NCBI RefSeq assembly: GCF_013266735.1
Contig: NZ_JABSNU010000014.1
Location: forward strand, 62,001-126,000
DNA from: Pedobacter foliorum
Lineage (GTDB): Bacteria > Bacteroidota > Bacteroidia > Sphingobacteriales > Sphingobacteriaceae
Direction: 5' to 3'
DNA length: 64,000 nt
Shown in pieces: positions 31,713 through 40,794 of this stretch; within the stretch, counting starts at the first letter, position 1; the number at the start of each line of letters is the position of its first letter. A program made the position numbers and the translations under genes. A model generated the notes under the pieces. That model ran no database searches. It saw only the letters and a list, made by a program, of their open reading frames with translations, and was not told the origin of the DNA.

Positions 31713-34213
31713 TGTTGGATTTTCTTGATCCGGAATTTGAAGAAAGGGAGACCCTTTTTATAGAGGTAATTTTACCCCTCTCTCTGTCCAAAAACTATAT
31801 TTATCGTGTTCCTTTTGAACTAAATGATCAGATTGCTATTGGAAAGCGAGTAGTAGTGCAGTTCGGGAAGAATAAAATCTATACAGCATTAATAAAAAGC
31901 ATTAGTAGGAAAGCTCCTGATATTTACGAAGCTAAGTACATTATTGATGTAGTTGATGCCTATCCAATCATTACTGATCAACAACTTCATTTATGGGATT
32001 GGATGACTTCTTATTATCTCTGTAATGAAGGAGATGTAATGTCGGCCGCATTGCCAACAGGATTGAAGTTAGCGAGTGAAACGATTATTGTATTAAAAGA
32101 GGAAAGCCCGCTTGCCGATGAGGACGGTGTTGTCCTGGAAATTGTTTTTACAGATAAAGAGCAGATTATTTTAAATGCATTAAGGAGTAGACCTCGATTA
32201 ACCATCGATGATGTATCCGCTTTGCTTGGTCAGAAAACGGTTTATCCGATCATCAATTCCTTGTTGGGTAAGGGAATGGTTTATATCGCTGAAGAGGTAG
32301 TTGAAAAGTATAAGCCATTATTAAAGTCCTTTATCTCTCTGCAGCCGTTTTATAACGAGGAAGAGAACTTGAAGCAATTGTTTTCTATTTTAGAGAGAGC
32401 ACCTAAGCAATTGAATGCACTTTTGGCTTATTTAAAGCTTTCTAAGCAACAGACTACAATTTCAAAGCAACAGTTGCTTGAGGAGAGTGCTTGTGGTACT
32501 GCTGCGCTTAAAACCCTTATAGATAAAGATATTTTTGCAGTATATAAGCGTCCGGTTAGCCGGTTGTTGGAAAGTGCTGATGACTTTGTGCTAAACTTTG
32601 AACTTAGTGAGGCTCAAAATAAAGCCTTGCAGCAGATAGAGGATGGCTTTGTGGATAAAGACGTGATGTTATTGCATGGCGTTACTGCATCAGGGAAAAC
32701 ACAGATATATATTAAACTGATTGAAAAGGCAATTGAGAATGGTGGACAGGTATTGTTCTTACTGCCTGAAATTGCACTAACCACTCAGATAGTTGAACGG
32801 ATACAGCGTTATTTTGGTGATGCTATTGGTGTTTATCATTCTAAATTTAATAACAACGAGCGTGTAGAGATTTGGAATAAGGTATTGAATGGGAAGTATA
32901 GGGTAGTTTTAGGCGCTCGTTCTGCAGTTTTTCTACCTTTTAAAGAATTAAAACTGATAGTGGTTGATGAGGAACATGAGTCTTCGTATAAACAGAATGA
33001 GCCATCCCCAAGATATCAGGCAAGAGATGTAGCTGTTTATTTGTCACATTTATATCAGGCTAAAATTGTTCTGGGTTCGGCTACTCCTTCTATTGAAAGT
33101 TATTATAATGCTGTTAATGGAAAGTATGGTCTGGTAAGTATTACTGAGCGATTTGGTGGTGTTGAGCTACCTTTACAGGAAGTAATCAGTATCTCTGAAG
33201 AAACCAAACGGAAAAAGATGATCTCGTATTTTTCTAGTAAGTTGGTTGAAGAAATCACTTTTACGCTGGAAAATAAAGAACAAGTGATTCTGTTTCAAAA
33301 TAGACGGGGTTATGCTACTATTTTAATTTGCGGTACTTGTGGTTATGCTCCTAAATGTGTGAATTGTGATGTGAGTTTAACTTACCATAAAACAAGTGGT
33401 AAATTGCATTGTCACTATTGTGGCTATCATCAGAGTAGTATTAACATTTGTCCGGCATGCGGATCGGTACACATCGAACAAAAAGGTTTCGGTACGGAAA
33501 GGGTAGAAGAAGAACTGAGTTTGATTTTTCCTGAAGCTAAAATTTCAAGATTGGACGTTGATAGTACGCGTACTAAGAATGGTTTGCAGCAAATAATTTC
33601 TGATTTTCAGGAGAAAAAGACTGATATTCTGATTGGTACCCAGATGGTTGCTAAAGGGTTAGACTTTGATAATGTGACTTTGATTGGTGTAATTAATGCA
33701 GATACGCTTTTAAATTATCCTGATTTTAGGGCTTTTGAAAGAAGCTATCAGTTATTGGCACAGGTGGCCGGTAGGGCCGGTAGAAGAGATAAACAAGGAA
33801 AGGTGATTATACAGGCTTATGATGATAATCACAGGATTATTAATCAGGTTATAGATAATAAATATCTGGAAATGTATAATGAGGAACTTGCAGAGCGCAG
33901 ACAGTTTAATTATCCCCCGTTTACAAGACTAATTTTTGTTAATATCAAACATAAGGATGCTGATCTGTTAAATGTGGCTTCGCAGAAGTTTGCTAATATT
34001 CTTAAAGGACAGCTTGGTGGCAGGGTACTAGGTCCTGAACAGCCACTGGTATCACGAGTAAGGAATTATTACATAAAGCAGGTAATTATTAAAAGTGATA
34101 AAAACACTTCAGTACAGAAGGTGAAGTCGATATTGAAAGAGACAATTCTAATGTTTCAATCAGAAAAGGACTACCGTGCAGTAAACATTCAAGTGGATGT
34201 TGATCCCTACTAG
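31712..34213 (+). CDS. priA: Primosomal protein N' (PriA helicase)
   Basis: The protein has 833 residues. It has the N-terminal 3'-DNA-binding domain, then a superfamily 2 helicase core. The Walker A motif is HGVTASGKTQIY (Ala in place of the usual Gly before SGKT), and DEEHESSYKQ is the DEEH box. A zinc-binding segment of eight cysteines (CGTCGYAPKCVNCD, then CHYCGY and CPACGS) is followed by helicase motifs GTQMVAKGLDF and QVAGRAGRRDK. PriA reloads the replisome at stalled forks. It follows the DUF423 gene with a one-base overlap. Confidence 0.97.
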   Translation: MLDFLDPEFEERETLFIEVILPLSLSKNYIYRVPFELNDQIAIGKRVVVQFGKNKIYTALIKSISRKAPDIYEAKYIIDVVDAYPIITDQQLHLWDWMTSYYLCNEGDVMSAALPTGLKLASETIIVLKEESPLADEDGVVLEIVFTDKEQIILNALRSRPRLTIDDVSALLGQKTVYPIINSLLGKGMVYIAEEVVEKYKPLLKSFISLQPFYNEEENLKQLFSILERAPKQLNALLAYLKLSKQQTTISKQQLLEESACGTAALKTLIDKDIFAVYKRPVSRLLESADDFVLNFELSEAQNKALQQIEDGFVDKDVMLLHGVTASGKTQIYIKLIEKAIENGGQVLFLLPEIALTTQIVERIQRYFGDAIGVYHSKFNNNERVEIWNKVLNGKYRVVLGARSAVFLPFKELKLIVVDEEHESSYKQNEPSPRYQARDVAVYLSHLYQAKIVLGSATPSIESYYNAVNGKYGLVSITERFGGVELPLQEVISISEETKRKKMISYFSSKLVEEITFTLENKEQVILFQNRRGYATILICGTCGYAPKCVNCDVSLTYHKTSGKLHCHYCGYHQSSINICPACGSVHIEQKGFGTERVEEELSLIFPEAKISRLDVDSTRTKNGLQQIISDFQEKKTDILIGTQMVAKGLDFDNVTLIGVINADTLLNYPDFRAFERSYQLLAQVAGRAGRRDKQGKVIIQAYDDNHRIINQVIDNKYLEMYNEELAERRQFNYPPFTRLIFVNIKHKDADLLNVASQKFANILKGQLGGRVLGPEQPLVSRVRNYYIKQVIIKSDKNTSVQKVKSILKETILMFQSEKDYRAVNIQVDVDPY

Positions 34214-34313
34214 TTTTTATTGGGATTGATTTTGTGCGCATTAGCCTTTTTTTAACTTTTTGCTCCTAAATAATTAACTTTATTAGATTTGAAAAGGCTA
34301 TTTTTGGGGTGCT

Positions 34314-34970
34314 ATGGCGTACAAGTTTGTTGACAATTACAGAGAAAAGGGAGGGAGAAAGAAATTAGTTGAACACCTGGAAGCAAGGGGTATCACTGAT
34401 AAGAAAGTGTTGAAGGCTATCGGTAAAGTACCACGTCATTTCTTCTTTGATGAGACTTTTTGGAACCAGGCGTATAAAGATATAGCCTTTCCGATTGGCG
34501 ATGGGCAAACTATTTCGCAGCCTTACACCGTTGCCTATCAAAGCGAATTACTACACATAAAAAAAGGTGATAAAGTTCTTGAAATTGGTACCGGTTCAGG
34601 TTATCAAACCTGTATTTTAATGGAACTTGGTGCCAATGTGTACACTATTGAACGTCAGGAGAGTATATATAGACATACCATTAGGGTTTTACCTGGAATG
34701 GGATACAATGCGCATTTCTTTTTTGGAGATGGATCTAAAGGTATTGCTGATCATGCTCCTTATCATAAGATCATTGTAACAGCAGGTGCTCCATTTGTAC
34801 CTGAGATATTACTTAAACAGCTTAAAATTGGCGGTATCTTAGTGATTCCGGTAGGGGATGAGCATTCTCAGAAAATGGTAACAGTTATACGTGTGAGCGA
34901 AACTGATTATGAGAGGATCGAATTGGATACTTTCAGATTTGTACCTTTGGTTGGGGATCAGGCCTGGTAA
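34314..34970 (+). CDS. pcm: Protein-L-isoaspartate O-methyltransferase
   Basis: This 218-residue protein is a SAM-dependent repair enzyme that methylates isoaspartyl residues in aged proteins. The PCMT signature is present: IGDGQTISQPYTVAYQSELL, then the SAM-binding motif I VLEIGTGSGYQTCILMELGA and the late KIIVTAGAPFVPE. It stands 100 bp after priA on the same strand and converges with smpB. Its length is normal. Confidence 0.95.
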   Translation: MAYKFVDNYREKGGRKKLVEHLEARGITDKKVLKAIGKVPRHFFFDETFWNQAYKDIAFPIGDGQTISQPYTVAYQSELLHIKKGDKVLEIGTGSGYQTCILMELGANVYTIERQESIYRHTIRVLPGMGYNAHFFFGDGSKGIADHAPYHKIIVTAGAPFVPEILLKQLKIGGILVIPVGDEHSQKMVTVIRVSETDYERIELDTFRFVPLVGDQAW

Positions 34971-34986
34971 TTTTTTTGCAGGGCTG

Positions 34987-35436
34987 TTAGAATTTCATAG
35001 CCCTGTCCATTTCCCTTTTCGATTCTCTGTCTTTAATACTATCTCTTTTATCAAATTCTTTTTTACCCTGCGCCAAGGCAATCTCCATTTTAGCAAAACC
35101 TCTTTCATTAGTAAAAATACGTAGAGGAACTATAGTATAGCCTTTTTCCTCGCCTTTTACTTTAAGTTTTTTAAGCTCCTTTTTCTGCAAGAGCAGAACT
35201 CTGTCGCGTTTAATATCATGGTGATGGAAAGAACTATGGCTGTATTCTGAGATGTGCAGGTTTCTTACATATAGTGTGTTGCCTATGAACATGCAAAATG
35301 CGTCAGACATGTTGGCTTTACCTTGTCTGATGGCTTTTATTTCCGTGCCTAATAAAGCAATTCCAGCATTATATTTTTCAATAATGTGGTAATCAAAATA
35401 GGCCCTTTTATTTTTAATCTGGATATCGTTCTTCAT
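34987..35436 (-). CDS. smpB: SsrA-binding protein SmpB
   Basis: This 149-residue protein has the SmpB fold: NKRAYFDYHIIEKYNAGIALLGTE-type start, KANMSDAFCMF, then EYSHSSFHHHDIKRDRVLLL and a basic C-terminal tail (KKEFDKRDSIKDRESKREMD). It brings tmRNA to stalled ribosomes in trans-translation. The tmRNA gene is not in the window. The stop lies 16 bp from that of pcm. Confidence 0.96.
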   Translation of the reverse strand: MKNDIQIKNKRAYFDYHIIEKYNAGIALLGTEIKAIRQGKANMSDAFCMFIGNTLYVRNLHISEYSHSSFHHHDIKRDRVLLLQKKELKKLKVKGEEKGYTIVPLRIFTNERGFAKMEIALAQGKKEFDKRDSIKDRESKREMDRAMKF

Positions 35437-35459
35437 AAGAATCTGCTAATATCTCAAAT

Positions 35460-37340
35460 TTATCTTACAATAAGCACTGGAATAGAGACTTTATGACGTA
35501 CAGAGTTCACTGTGGTACCAAGTATCAGATCCTTTAAGCCTTTATGTCCGTGAGCGCCCATAACAAGCAGTTCGAGGTTACTTTCATTGGTAATGTCTAC
35601 AATTGCTTTTACTGTCCCTCCGTAACCAATATGTATGGTCGATTTGTAGCCAAGGTGGGCTAGATTAGTGCTATACTTTTCTAGATTTTCTGTATCACTT
35701 TGTGTTTCATAATCCATTGCAGAATCTCCATGATAACGGGCTACGGCTGTTTCTACTACGTGAATTAGGTGGTAGTTGGCTTGTTTACCTCCTTGGATTA
35801 AAGCATGTCTGATGGTGTTCCTGTCGTTAATAGAAAAATCGACTGTAATACCAATTCGTTTGTAATGGATTTTTTCAACCTCATCTATATTAAGTGCGTT
35901 GCCATGGGGAGCAATATTTTGAGCCTGCTTAATTTTGCCAATTAATGGGTATATGAAAACATACAATAAAAGTAATCCGATAAGTATAGCCAATGGAACT
36001 ATAATGCCATAAACATACCACCCTCCATCAGCACCCCAGGTTTTTATTTCTTCTACAACGAGTTTAACGTTTAAAGAAACGATAACCAAAGAACTTGTCC
36101 AGGCAAGAATTTTTACCCATGGTTTGATGGCGAATCCTTTCATCGTACGTTTGTCTGATGTGAAGTGAATTAGCGGAATTACGGCAAAACCGAGCTGAAG
36201 ACTTAAGACTACCTGACTCAGAATTAATAAACCACCTAATGCATCATTACCAAACCATAATATAGTGAAAAAAGCTGGTATTATTGCCAATAAGCGTGTA
36301 ATTAATCTACGTAGCCATGGCTCAATACGAAGTTTTAAGTGTCCCTCCATTACTATTTGTCCGGCCAACGTACCTGTAACTGTAGAACTTTGACCTGCTG
36401 CAATAAGCGCGATCGCAAAAAGTGCTGGAGCAACATTACCAAAGATGTTTTGAAGTAATTTGTGGGCATCTTGAATTTCAGCTACTTCGTGTAAACCATT
36501 TTTATAGAATGCTGCAGCTGCAAGGATTAAAATGGCAGCGTTCACAAAGAATGCAAGGTTTAGAGCTACCGCCGTATCAATGAAATTAAATTTTATAGCT
36601 TCTTTAATTCCCTTGTCGTCTCTTTCAAATTTTCTGGTTTGTACCAGTGAAGAATGAAGGTATAGGTTATGTGGCATAACGGTAGCCCCAATAATACCTA
36701 TTGCTATGTATAAGGATTCACCAGAAAGCATTGTTGGTTCAAAACCTTTTATAATCTCCTTTAGAGAAGGCTCTACAATAAACATTTCAACTAAAAATGA
36801 AACGCCTACTATAAAAACCATTGATACTATAAAGGCTTCCATTTTGCGCATCCCCTTGTTAAGTAAAAAAAGGAGAAGTACGGTGTCAAAGATGGTTAAG
36901 CTAATTCCCCATATTAAAGGTAAGCCGAACAGTAAGTTTAAACCTATGGCCATACCTATTATCTCAGCAAGATCGCATGCTATAATTGCAGTTTGTGCCA
37001 AACCAAAAAGGGGGATGTTTACCCATTTTGGATAACCATTTCTTGAAGCCTGTGCAAGATCTAAACCTCTTACAATACCTAAACGTGCACTAAGCGATTG
37101 AAGAAGTAGTGCAATAAGGTTAGACATTAGTAGTATCCAAATAAGTTGGTAGCCAAACTTACTACCTCCAGCAATGTCTGTAGCCCAATTTCCTGGATCC
37201 ATATAGCCAACGCTTACCAGGTAAGCAGGTCCTATAAAAGATAGTATCCGACGCCAACCGGTTCTTTTGCTGGTGTCGACACTTTGATGTACCTCACTTA
37301 ATGAACCAGAATTTTTTGTGGTGGTTTCAGGTTTGTTCAT
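35460..37340 (-). CDS. mntH: Nramp-family divalent metal transporter fused to a universal stress (Usp) domain
   Basis: The protein has 626 residues. Residues about 30-465 are an Nramp/MntH transporter: DPGN at 48-51 (GYMDPGNWATDIAG) in TM1 and the MPH motif in TM6 (GATVMPHNLYLHSS), the residues that bind Mn2+/Fe2+. About eleven membrane helices are visible. Residues about 490-626 are a UspA-like domain with the nucleotide-binding G-x-H-G-x9-G-T pattern (MGAHGHKGLKDLILGTT). ATP/AMP sensing by the Usp part could gate or stabilise the transporter, which is inference. The gene follows the MntR-like repressor with one base between them, so metal-dependent control is very likely. Confidence 0.9.
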   Translation of the reverse strand: MNKPETTTKNSGSLSEVHQSVDTSKRTGWRRILSFIGPAYLVSVGYMDPGNWATDIAGGSKFGYQLIWILLMSNLIALLLQSLSARLGIVRGLDLAQASRNGYPKWVNIPLFGLAQTAIIACDLAEIIGMAIGLNLLFGLPLIWGISLTIFDTVLLLFLLNKGMRKMEAFIVSMVFIVGVSFLVEMFIVEPSLKEIIKGFEPTMLSGESLYIAIGIIGATVMPHNLYLHSSLVQTRKFERDDKGIKEAIKFNFIDTAVALNLAFFVNAAILILAAAAFYKNGLHEVAEIQDAHKLLQNIFGNVAPALFAIALIAAGQSSTVTGTLAGQIVMEGHLKLRIEPWLRRLITRLLAIIPAFFTILWFGNDALGGLLILSQVVLSLQLGFAVIPLIHFTSDKRTMKGFAIKPWVKILAWTSSLVIVSLNVKLVVEEIKTWGADGGWYVYGIIVPLAILIGLLLLYVFIYPLIGKIKQAQNIAPHGNALNIDEVEKIHYKRIGITVDFSINDRNTIRHALIQGGKQANYHLIHVVETAVARYHGDSAMDYETQSDTENLEKYSTNLAHLGYKSTIHIGYGGTVKAIVDITNESNLELLVMGAHGHKGLKDLILGTTVNSVRHKVSIPVLIVR

Positions 37341-37341
37341 A

Positions 37342-37995
37342 TTATATTTTAATGAGAATGTGTTTTGCCACTTCCCTGCTTACGTTAATCTGTTTGTTTT
37401 CTACATTTAACTCTACAGAACCATCAAAATCTGTGATTTCTGTAATTTTTATTTGTTTACCTAAAGTAAGGCCAAGTTTTTCGAGATGTTGTAAAAAAAG
37501 TGAAGAGTGTTCACTAACCCCCATTATTAAACCCTTATCTCCAGTTTTAAGCTTACTTAATTTTATAAATATTGTGTTGTCTAGCTTTCCGTTTTTATCT
37601 GGAATAGGATCGCCATGCGGATCATTCTTAGGAAAAGCTAGAAATTCATCTAAGCGTTCAATCAGTTCTGGAGATTTGATGTGCTCTAGTTCTTCGGCGA
37701 TGTCATGAACCTCATCCCATTTAAAATTCAATTTTTCAACAAGAAATACTTCCCAAAGCCTATGTCTTCTTACAATATTGATTGCAGAGGCTTTACCAGA
37801 ATCGGTAAGCTTTACTCCTTGGTATTTTTTATAATCAACTAATTGCTTGTCAGCTAATTTCTTTATCATATCTGTAACCGACGCAGCTTTGGTTTGTATT
37901 CTTTCTGCTATGGCATTGGTTTGTACCGGACTTTCGGTATTAAGTGAAAGGTGGTATATGATTTTAAGATAGTTCTCTTCTGTAAAGGATTGCAT
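37342..37995 (-). CDS. mntR: DtxR/MntR-family metal-dependent repressor
   Basis: The protein has 217 residues. The N-terminal winged helix-turn-helix (MQSFTEENYLKIIYHLSLN, then AASVTDMIKKLADKQLV) is followed by a dimerisation and metal-binding part (RRHRLWEVFLVEKL, HDIAEELEHIKSPELIERLD, DPHGDPIP). The C-terminal SH3/FeoA-like domain starts near residue 150. It represses metal uptake when Mn2+ or Fe2+ is plentiful. It is the first gene of a two-gene unit with the Nramp-Usp transporter. The symbol mntR is by context; an iron-specific (IdeR-like) role cannot be excluded. Confidence 0.88.
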   Translation of the reverse strand: MQSFTEENYLKIIYHLSLNTESPVQTNAIAERIQTKAASVTDMIKKLADKQLVDYKKYQGVKLTDSGKASAINIVRRHRLWEVFLVEKLNFKWDEVHDIAEELEHIKSPELIERLDEFLAFPKNDPHGDPIPDKNGKLDNTIFIKLSKLKTGDKGLIMGVSEHSSLFLQHLEKLGLTLGKQIKITEITDFDGSVELNVENKQINVSREVAKHILIKI

Positions 37996-38082
37996 TTATA
38001 GTTGTCTAACTATTGGTTTAGACAAATCTAAAAAAATATTAAGAAATAAACTGTAAATAATTGTAACAATTTTAGAATAAAA

Positions 38083-38115
38083 TTTGGCATGTAACGCATT
38101 CTTATTCTACCTTTG
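38083..38115 (+). promoter_or_regulatory. Promoter of the second lrp gene
   Basis: TTTG at 38083-38086 and TACCTTTG at 38108-38115 are 21 bp apart and match the Bacteroidetes consensus. Transcription would start near 38119, about 16 bp before the chosen ATG at 38135. That also argues against the upstream start at 38084. Confidence 0.65.
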
Positions 38116-38134
38116 CATAATATTAATAAAACTA

Positions 38135-38605
38135 ATGGCTGCAGAACTAGATAAAACTGATTTTAAAATTCTTAAATTACTACAAGAAAATGGAAGGATA
38201 ACTAATTTATTGTTATCTCAGGAGATAGGGCTTTCGCCAGCTCCTACGTTAGAAAGGGTACGTAAGTTAGAGATGTCGGGTTTTATCAAAAGCTACCATG
38301 CTCTTGTTGATGAAGAGAAGTTAGGCTTAGGCATTAAAACGTTTATCCAGGTTCAACTGGATTTTCATAAAAATAATACCATTCAAATCTTTTTAGACGA
38401 GGTAAACCAGATTAAGGAAATTACGGAATGTCATCACGTAACAGGACAGGCGGATTTCTTACTTAAGGTTTATGTTAATGATATTAAGGCCTATGAACGT
38501 TTAATTATGGATAAGATTAGTAAAATATCTGTAGTTAAAACTTTCCAGACCATGATGATCATGTCTACCACTAAAAAGGAGCCAATCGTTCCTTTGGAAT
38601 ACTAA
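38135..38605 (+). CDS. Lrp/AsnC-family transcriptional regulator (second copy)
   Basis: The protein has 156 residues from the ATG at 38135 (MAAELDKTDFKILKLLQENG). The frame extends to 38084, but that start falls on the promoter and adds a non-homologous hydrophobic leader. The helix-turn-helix (SQEIGLSPAPTLERVRKLEM) and the RAM domain with ITECHHVTGQADFLLKVYV are intact. It is divergent from the mntR-mntH unit, with about 140 bp between start codons. Its effector and targets are unknown. It converges with ung. Confidence 0.93.
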   Translation: MAAELDKTDFKILKLLQENGRITNLLLSQEIGLSPAPTLERVRKLEMSGFIKSYHALVDEEKLGLGIKTFIQVQLDFHKNNTIQIFLDEVNQIKEITECHHVTGQADFLLKVYVNDIKAYERLIMDKISKISVVKTFQTMMIMSTTKKEPIVPLEY

Positions 38606-38611
38606 TTCATA

Positions 38612-39289
38612 TTAGATAATTTGCCAGTCAATTGGACTAAGACCTTGTTTTTCTAAAATAGCATTGGTCTTAGAAAAATGTCTGCATCCAAGAAATCCAT
38701 TATAAGCCGAGAAAGGAGAGGGGTGGGCTGCGGCCAAAATGGTATGTTTTGTTTGGTCGATTAGTGATGATTTGTTTTGAGCATATCTACCCCATAAAAG
38801 GAAAACGATACCCTCTCTTTGTTCAGATAGCTGACTGATAATTTTGTCTGTAAATATTTCCCAACCTTTTTTCTGATGGGATCCTGCTTCGTGTGCCCTT
38901 ACTGTTAAGGTAGCATTGAGTAGTAAAACACCATCATCTGCCCATTTAGTTAGATTGCCATGTGTTGGGATAGAAAAACCTCCTATGTCGGTTGAAAGCT
39001 CCTTGTATATATTTTTTAAAGATGGCGGAACGGTAATTCCTTTTTGAACGGAAAAGGATAATCCATGAGCCTGTCCTTGTCCATGATAAGGGTCTTGCCC
39101 TAAGATCACCACTTTTACTTTATCAAATGGTGTATGATCTAAGGCATTAAAAACGTCTGATCCTTTAGGGAAAACTGTAACCCCTTGTTGCTTTTCCTGC
39201 TGTAAGAAAGATTTTAAGTCTTTCATGTAGCTTTTTTCAAATTCGGTTTCTAGTTCTTTAAGCCAGCTTTTTTCTAAAGTAATTGACAT
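38612..39289 (-). CDS. ung: Uracil-DNA glycosylase
   Basis: This 225-residue protein is a family 1 uracil-DNA glycosylase, which removes uracil from DNA in base-excision repair. It has the water-activating motif GQDPYHGQGQAHGLSFSV and the Leu-intercalation loop HPSPFSAYNGFLGCRHF. The uracil-contacting Asn lies in LLLNATLTV. It starts 2 bp after the thioredoxin-like gene on the same strand, so the two are co-transcribed. Confidence 0.97.
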   Translation of the reverse strand: MSITLEKSWLKELETEFEKSYMKDLKSFLQQEKQQGVTVFPKGSDVFNALDHTPFDKVKVVILGQDPYHGQGQAHGLSFSVQKGITVPPSLKNIYKELSTDIGGFSIPTHGNLTKWADDGVLLLNATLTVRAHEAGSHQKKGWEIFTDKIISQLSEQREGIVFLLWGRYAQNKSSLIDQTKHTILAAAHPSPFSAYNGFLGCRHFSKTNAILEKQGLSPIDWQII

Positions 39290-39291
39290 AT

Positions 39292-39765
39292 TTAGTTTTT
39301 TGATAATATAAGTACCATATCTTCTTCGATACTTATTGTTGGTTTTTCAATAATTCGACCAAGCTCTTCTCTGTTATGATAAATAATAAAGGTTGGCACA
39401 CGATCTATATTTAAATCGTTTAATAATTCATCTTCTGTTTCTTTGGCTCTGTCTACACAGATAAAGGTTATATTCTCTTCTGCGAAAGATGATGAATCAA
39501 TGGTTTTTAGAAAATGAGGGAGTTGCTCCCGACTATCCCCACACCATGTTCCTAAGACAATAGTAATGTTTTTGTCTTTTAACAATGGTAGTAAATCATT
39601 TAGCGCATTGGGCTCTGGAGTATAGTCTGGATACTCGATATCATATTTTTCCTTCATTGTAGGGAAGGCCCTAATAACCTCACGAGTGCAAGCATTTATT
39701 AAGATCATTTCACCAGTTGATGGATCTTCTATTTGTTTATTGATGTGTTGTGCTCCGGTTTTCAT
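39292..39765 (-). CDS. Thioredoxin-fold protein with a CxxS active site
   Basis: This 157-residue cytoplasmic protein has no signal peptide. The thioredoxin-like segment KNITIVLGTWCGDSREQLPH contains C75-G-D-S78, so the second cysteine is replaced by Ser, and DRVPTFIIYH supplies the cis-Pro. A single-cysteine site cannot perform normal dithiol exchange. Such proteins may resolve mixed disulfides or glutathionylation, or act in peroxide defence. The pattern WCGDS is common in Bacteroidota homologues, so it is a family trait and not a sequencing error. It is the first gene of a unit with ung. Confidence 0.75.
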   Translation of the reverse strand: MKTGAQHINKQIEDPSTGEMILINACTREVIRAFPTMKEKYDIEYPDYTPEPNALNDLLPLLKDKNITIVLGTWCGDSREQLPHFLKTIDSSSFAEENITFICVDRAKETEDELLNDLNIDRVPTFIIYHNREELGRIIEKPTISIEEDMVLILSKN

Positions 39766-39914
39766 AGTTAAGGATTTGTAAAAGTATTCATATTTTGAAA
39801 ATCTTTAGCTAAAATATGAAAGGGAGAGCATTTCTTTTTTGCTTAAATTATAATTTTTAATCTGTTTTTTTGGTATTTAAACACGATATTTGCAAAAAAA
39901 AAATATAAAAGGAT

Positions 39915-40454
39915 ATGCCAAATATAGTTCGTCTTATTTTAGGTTTTGTTGTGTTGGGAGCTTCCATTGCCCTTATGTTCTTCAGTTTTTGGGGATGGGG
40001 TATATTAGGTGTTTTTATTAGTATCCTGATTGCGGTTACATATTTTTACAACGAAAATATGTTGCTTGCTCAGTGGTTCTTAAGAAAGGATAACATGGAT
40101 AAAGCCGAAGCTTTTCTAAAGAGAATAACTAATTATGAAAAACAACTGATCAGAGTTCAGCATGGTTATTATAACCTTTTAATAGGTTTGATAGAATCAA
40201 GAAAAGCGCCAATGCAATCTGAAAAATACTTTAAGAAAGCGCTTTCTTTAGGTTTACATATGGACCATAATATAGCCTTAGCTAAATTAAGTTTAGCTGG
40301 CATATCAATGGGAAAAAGAAATAAAAGAGAAGCTCAAATGTATCTGACTGAGGCAAAAAAGGCAGATAAGAATAAATTACTTGCCGATCAGATAAAACAG
40401 ATGAAAGATCAGATGGGGATGATGGATAGACAACAACAGGTTAGATATAGATAA
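39915..40454 (+). CDS. Small membrane protein with TPR-like helices
   Basis: The protein has 179 residues. Two close N-terminal membrane helices (VRLILGFVVLGASIALMFF and GWGILGVFISILIAVTYFY) are followed by a cytoplasmic helical part with repeat-like spacing (DKAEAFLKRITNYEKQLI; SEKYFKKALSLGLHMDHN; REAQMYLTEAKKADKN) that resembles TPR units. It ends in a Met/Gln-rich tail (DQMGMMDRQQQ). No catalytic motif is seen. It probably works as a membrane-bound scaffold, but I do not recognise a named family. A strong terminator follows 11 bp after the stop. Confidence 0.6.
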   Translation: MPNIVRLILGFVVLGASIALMFFSFWGWGILGVFISILIAVTYFYNENMLLAQWFLRKDNMDKAEAFLKRITNYEKQLIRVQHGYYNLLIGLIESRKAPMQSEKYFKKALSLGLHMDHNIALAKLSLAGISMGKRNKREAQMYLTEAKKADKNKLLADQIKQMKDQMGMMDRQQQVRYR

Positions 40455-40464
40455 AGAAAAGCTT

Positions 40465-40494
40465 AAAGCCACATGCAAATGTGGCTTTTTATTT
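40465..40494 (+). terminator. Rho-independent terminator
   Basis: A perfect 10-bp stem AAAGCCACAT (40465-40474) / ATGTGGCTTT (40479-40488) with a GCAA tetraloop is followed by a T-rich run. It ends the TPR-membrane-protein transcript, and the stem base touches the stop codon of the opposing small gene. Confidence 0.88.
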
Positions 40495-40707
40495 TTCGCT
40501 TAATCTGTCAAAATTTTCATTAGCTTCATAGTACTGAGATGATCTGCTGATGATATCGTCTTCAAGGTAATCTTTCTTCTTGCTAAAGAACAACTGCTCT
40601 GATTGTATTCTTGTGATCAGCTGACGGATTAACGTTAGGTCAAAAGCTTCTTTACTAAGCTTTATGCAGTATTCATTTTCTGTTATTTCAAGGCTTGAAC
40701 TGTTCAT
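40489..40707 (-). CDS. Small hypothetical protein (72 residues)
   Basis: This short, charged, soluble protein (MNSSSLEITENEYCIKLSKE at the start) shows a beta-beta-alpha-like pattern and no known motif. Three things support it as a real gene: it fills the space between two terminators, it has an ATG start about 34 bp after the lysS terminator stem, and its stop sits at the next terminator. The function is unknown, and a spurious frame cannot be fully excluded. Confidence 0.5.
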   Translation of the reverse strand: MNSSSLEITENEYCIKLSKEAFDLTLIRQLITRIQSEQLFFSKKKDYLEDDIISRSSQYYEANENFDRLSEK

Positions 40708-40735
40708 GATTTATCAATTTTAATATACCCTAAAA

Positions 40736-40774
40736 ATAGAAAAGGCCTGCTAGTATTTTATGTAGCAGGCCTTT
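40736..40774 (-). terminator. lysS terminator
   Basis: A 12-bp perfect stem (40741-40752 with 40763-40774, AAAGGCCTGCTA / TAGCAGGCCTTT) with a 10-base loop is followed by a T-rich tract on the minus strand. It lies 20 bp after the lysS stop. Confidence 0.85.
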
Positions 40775-40794
40775 AAGTTTTTGTTATCTGTATG

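Noticed and set aside
34979..35005. Inverted repeat CAGGGCT/AGCCCTG between pcm and smpB as a terminator
   Set aside because: The stem is short, lacks a T-run in either direction and overlaps the smpB stop; not convincing.
38084..38134. Longer start for the second Lrp protein
   Set aside because: The extra 17 residues are hydrophobic, and the region holds the probable promoter.
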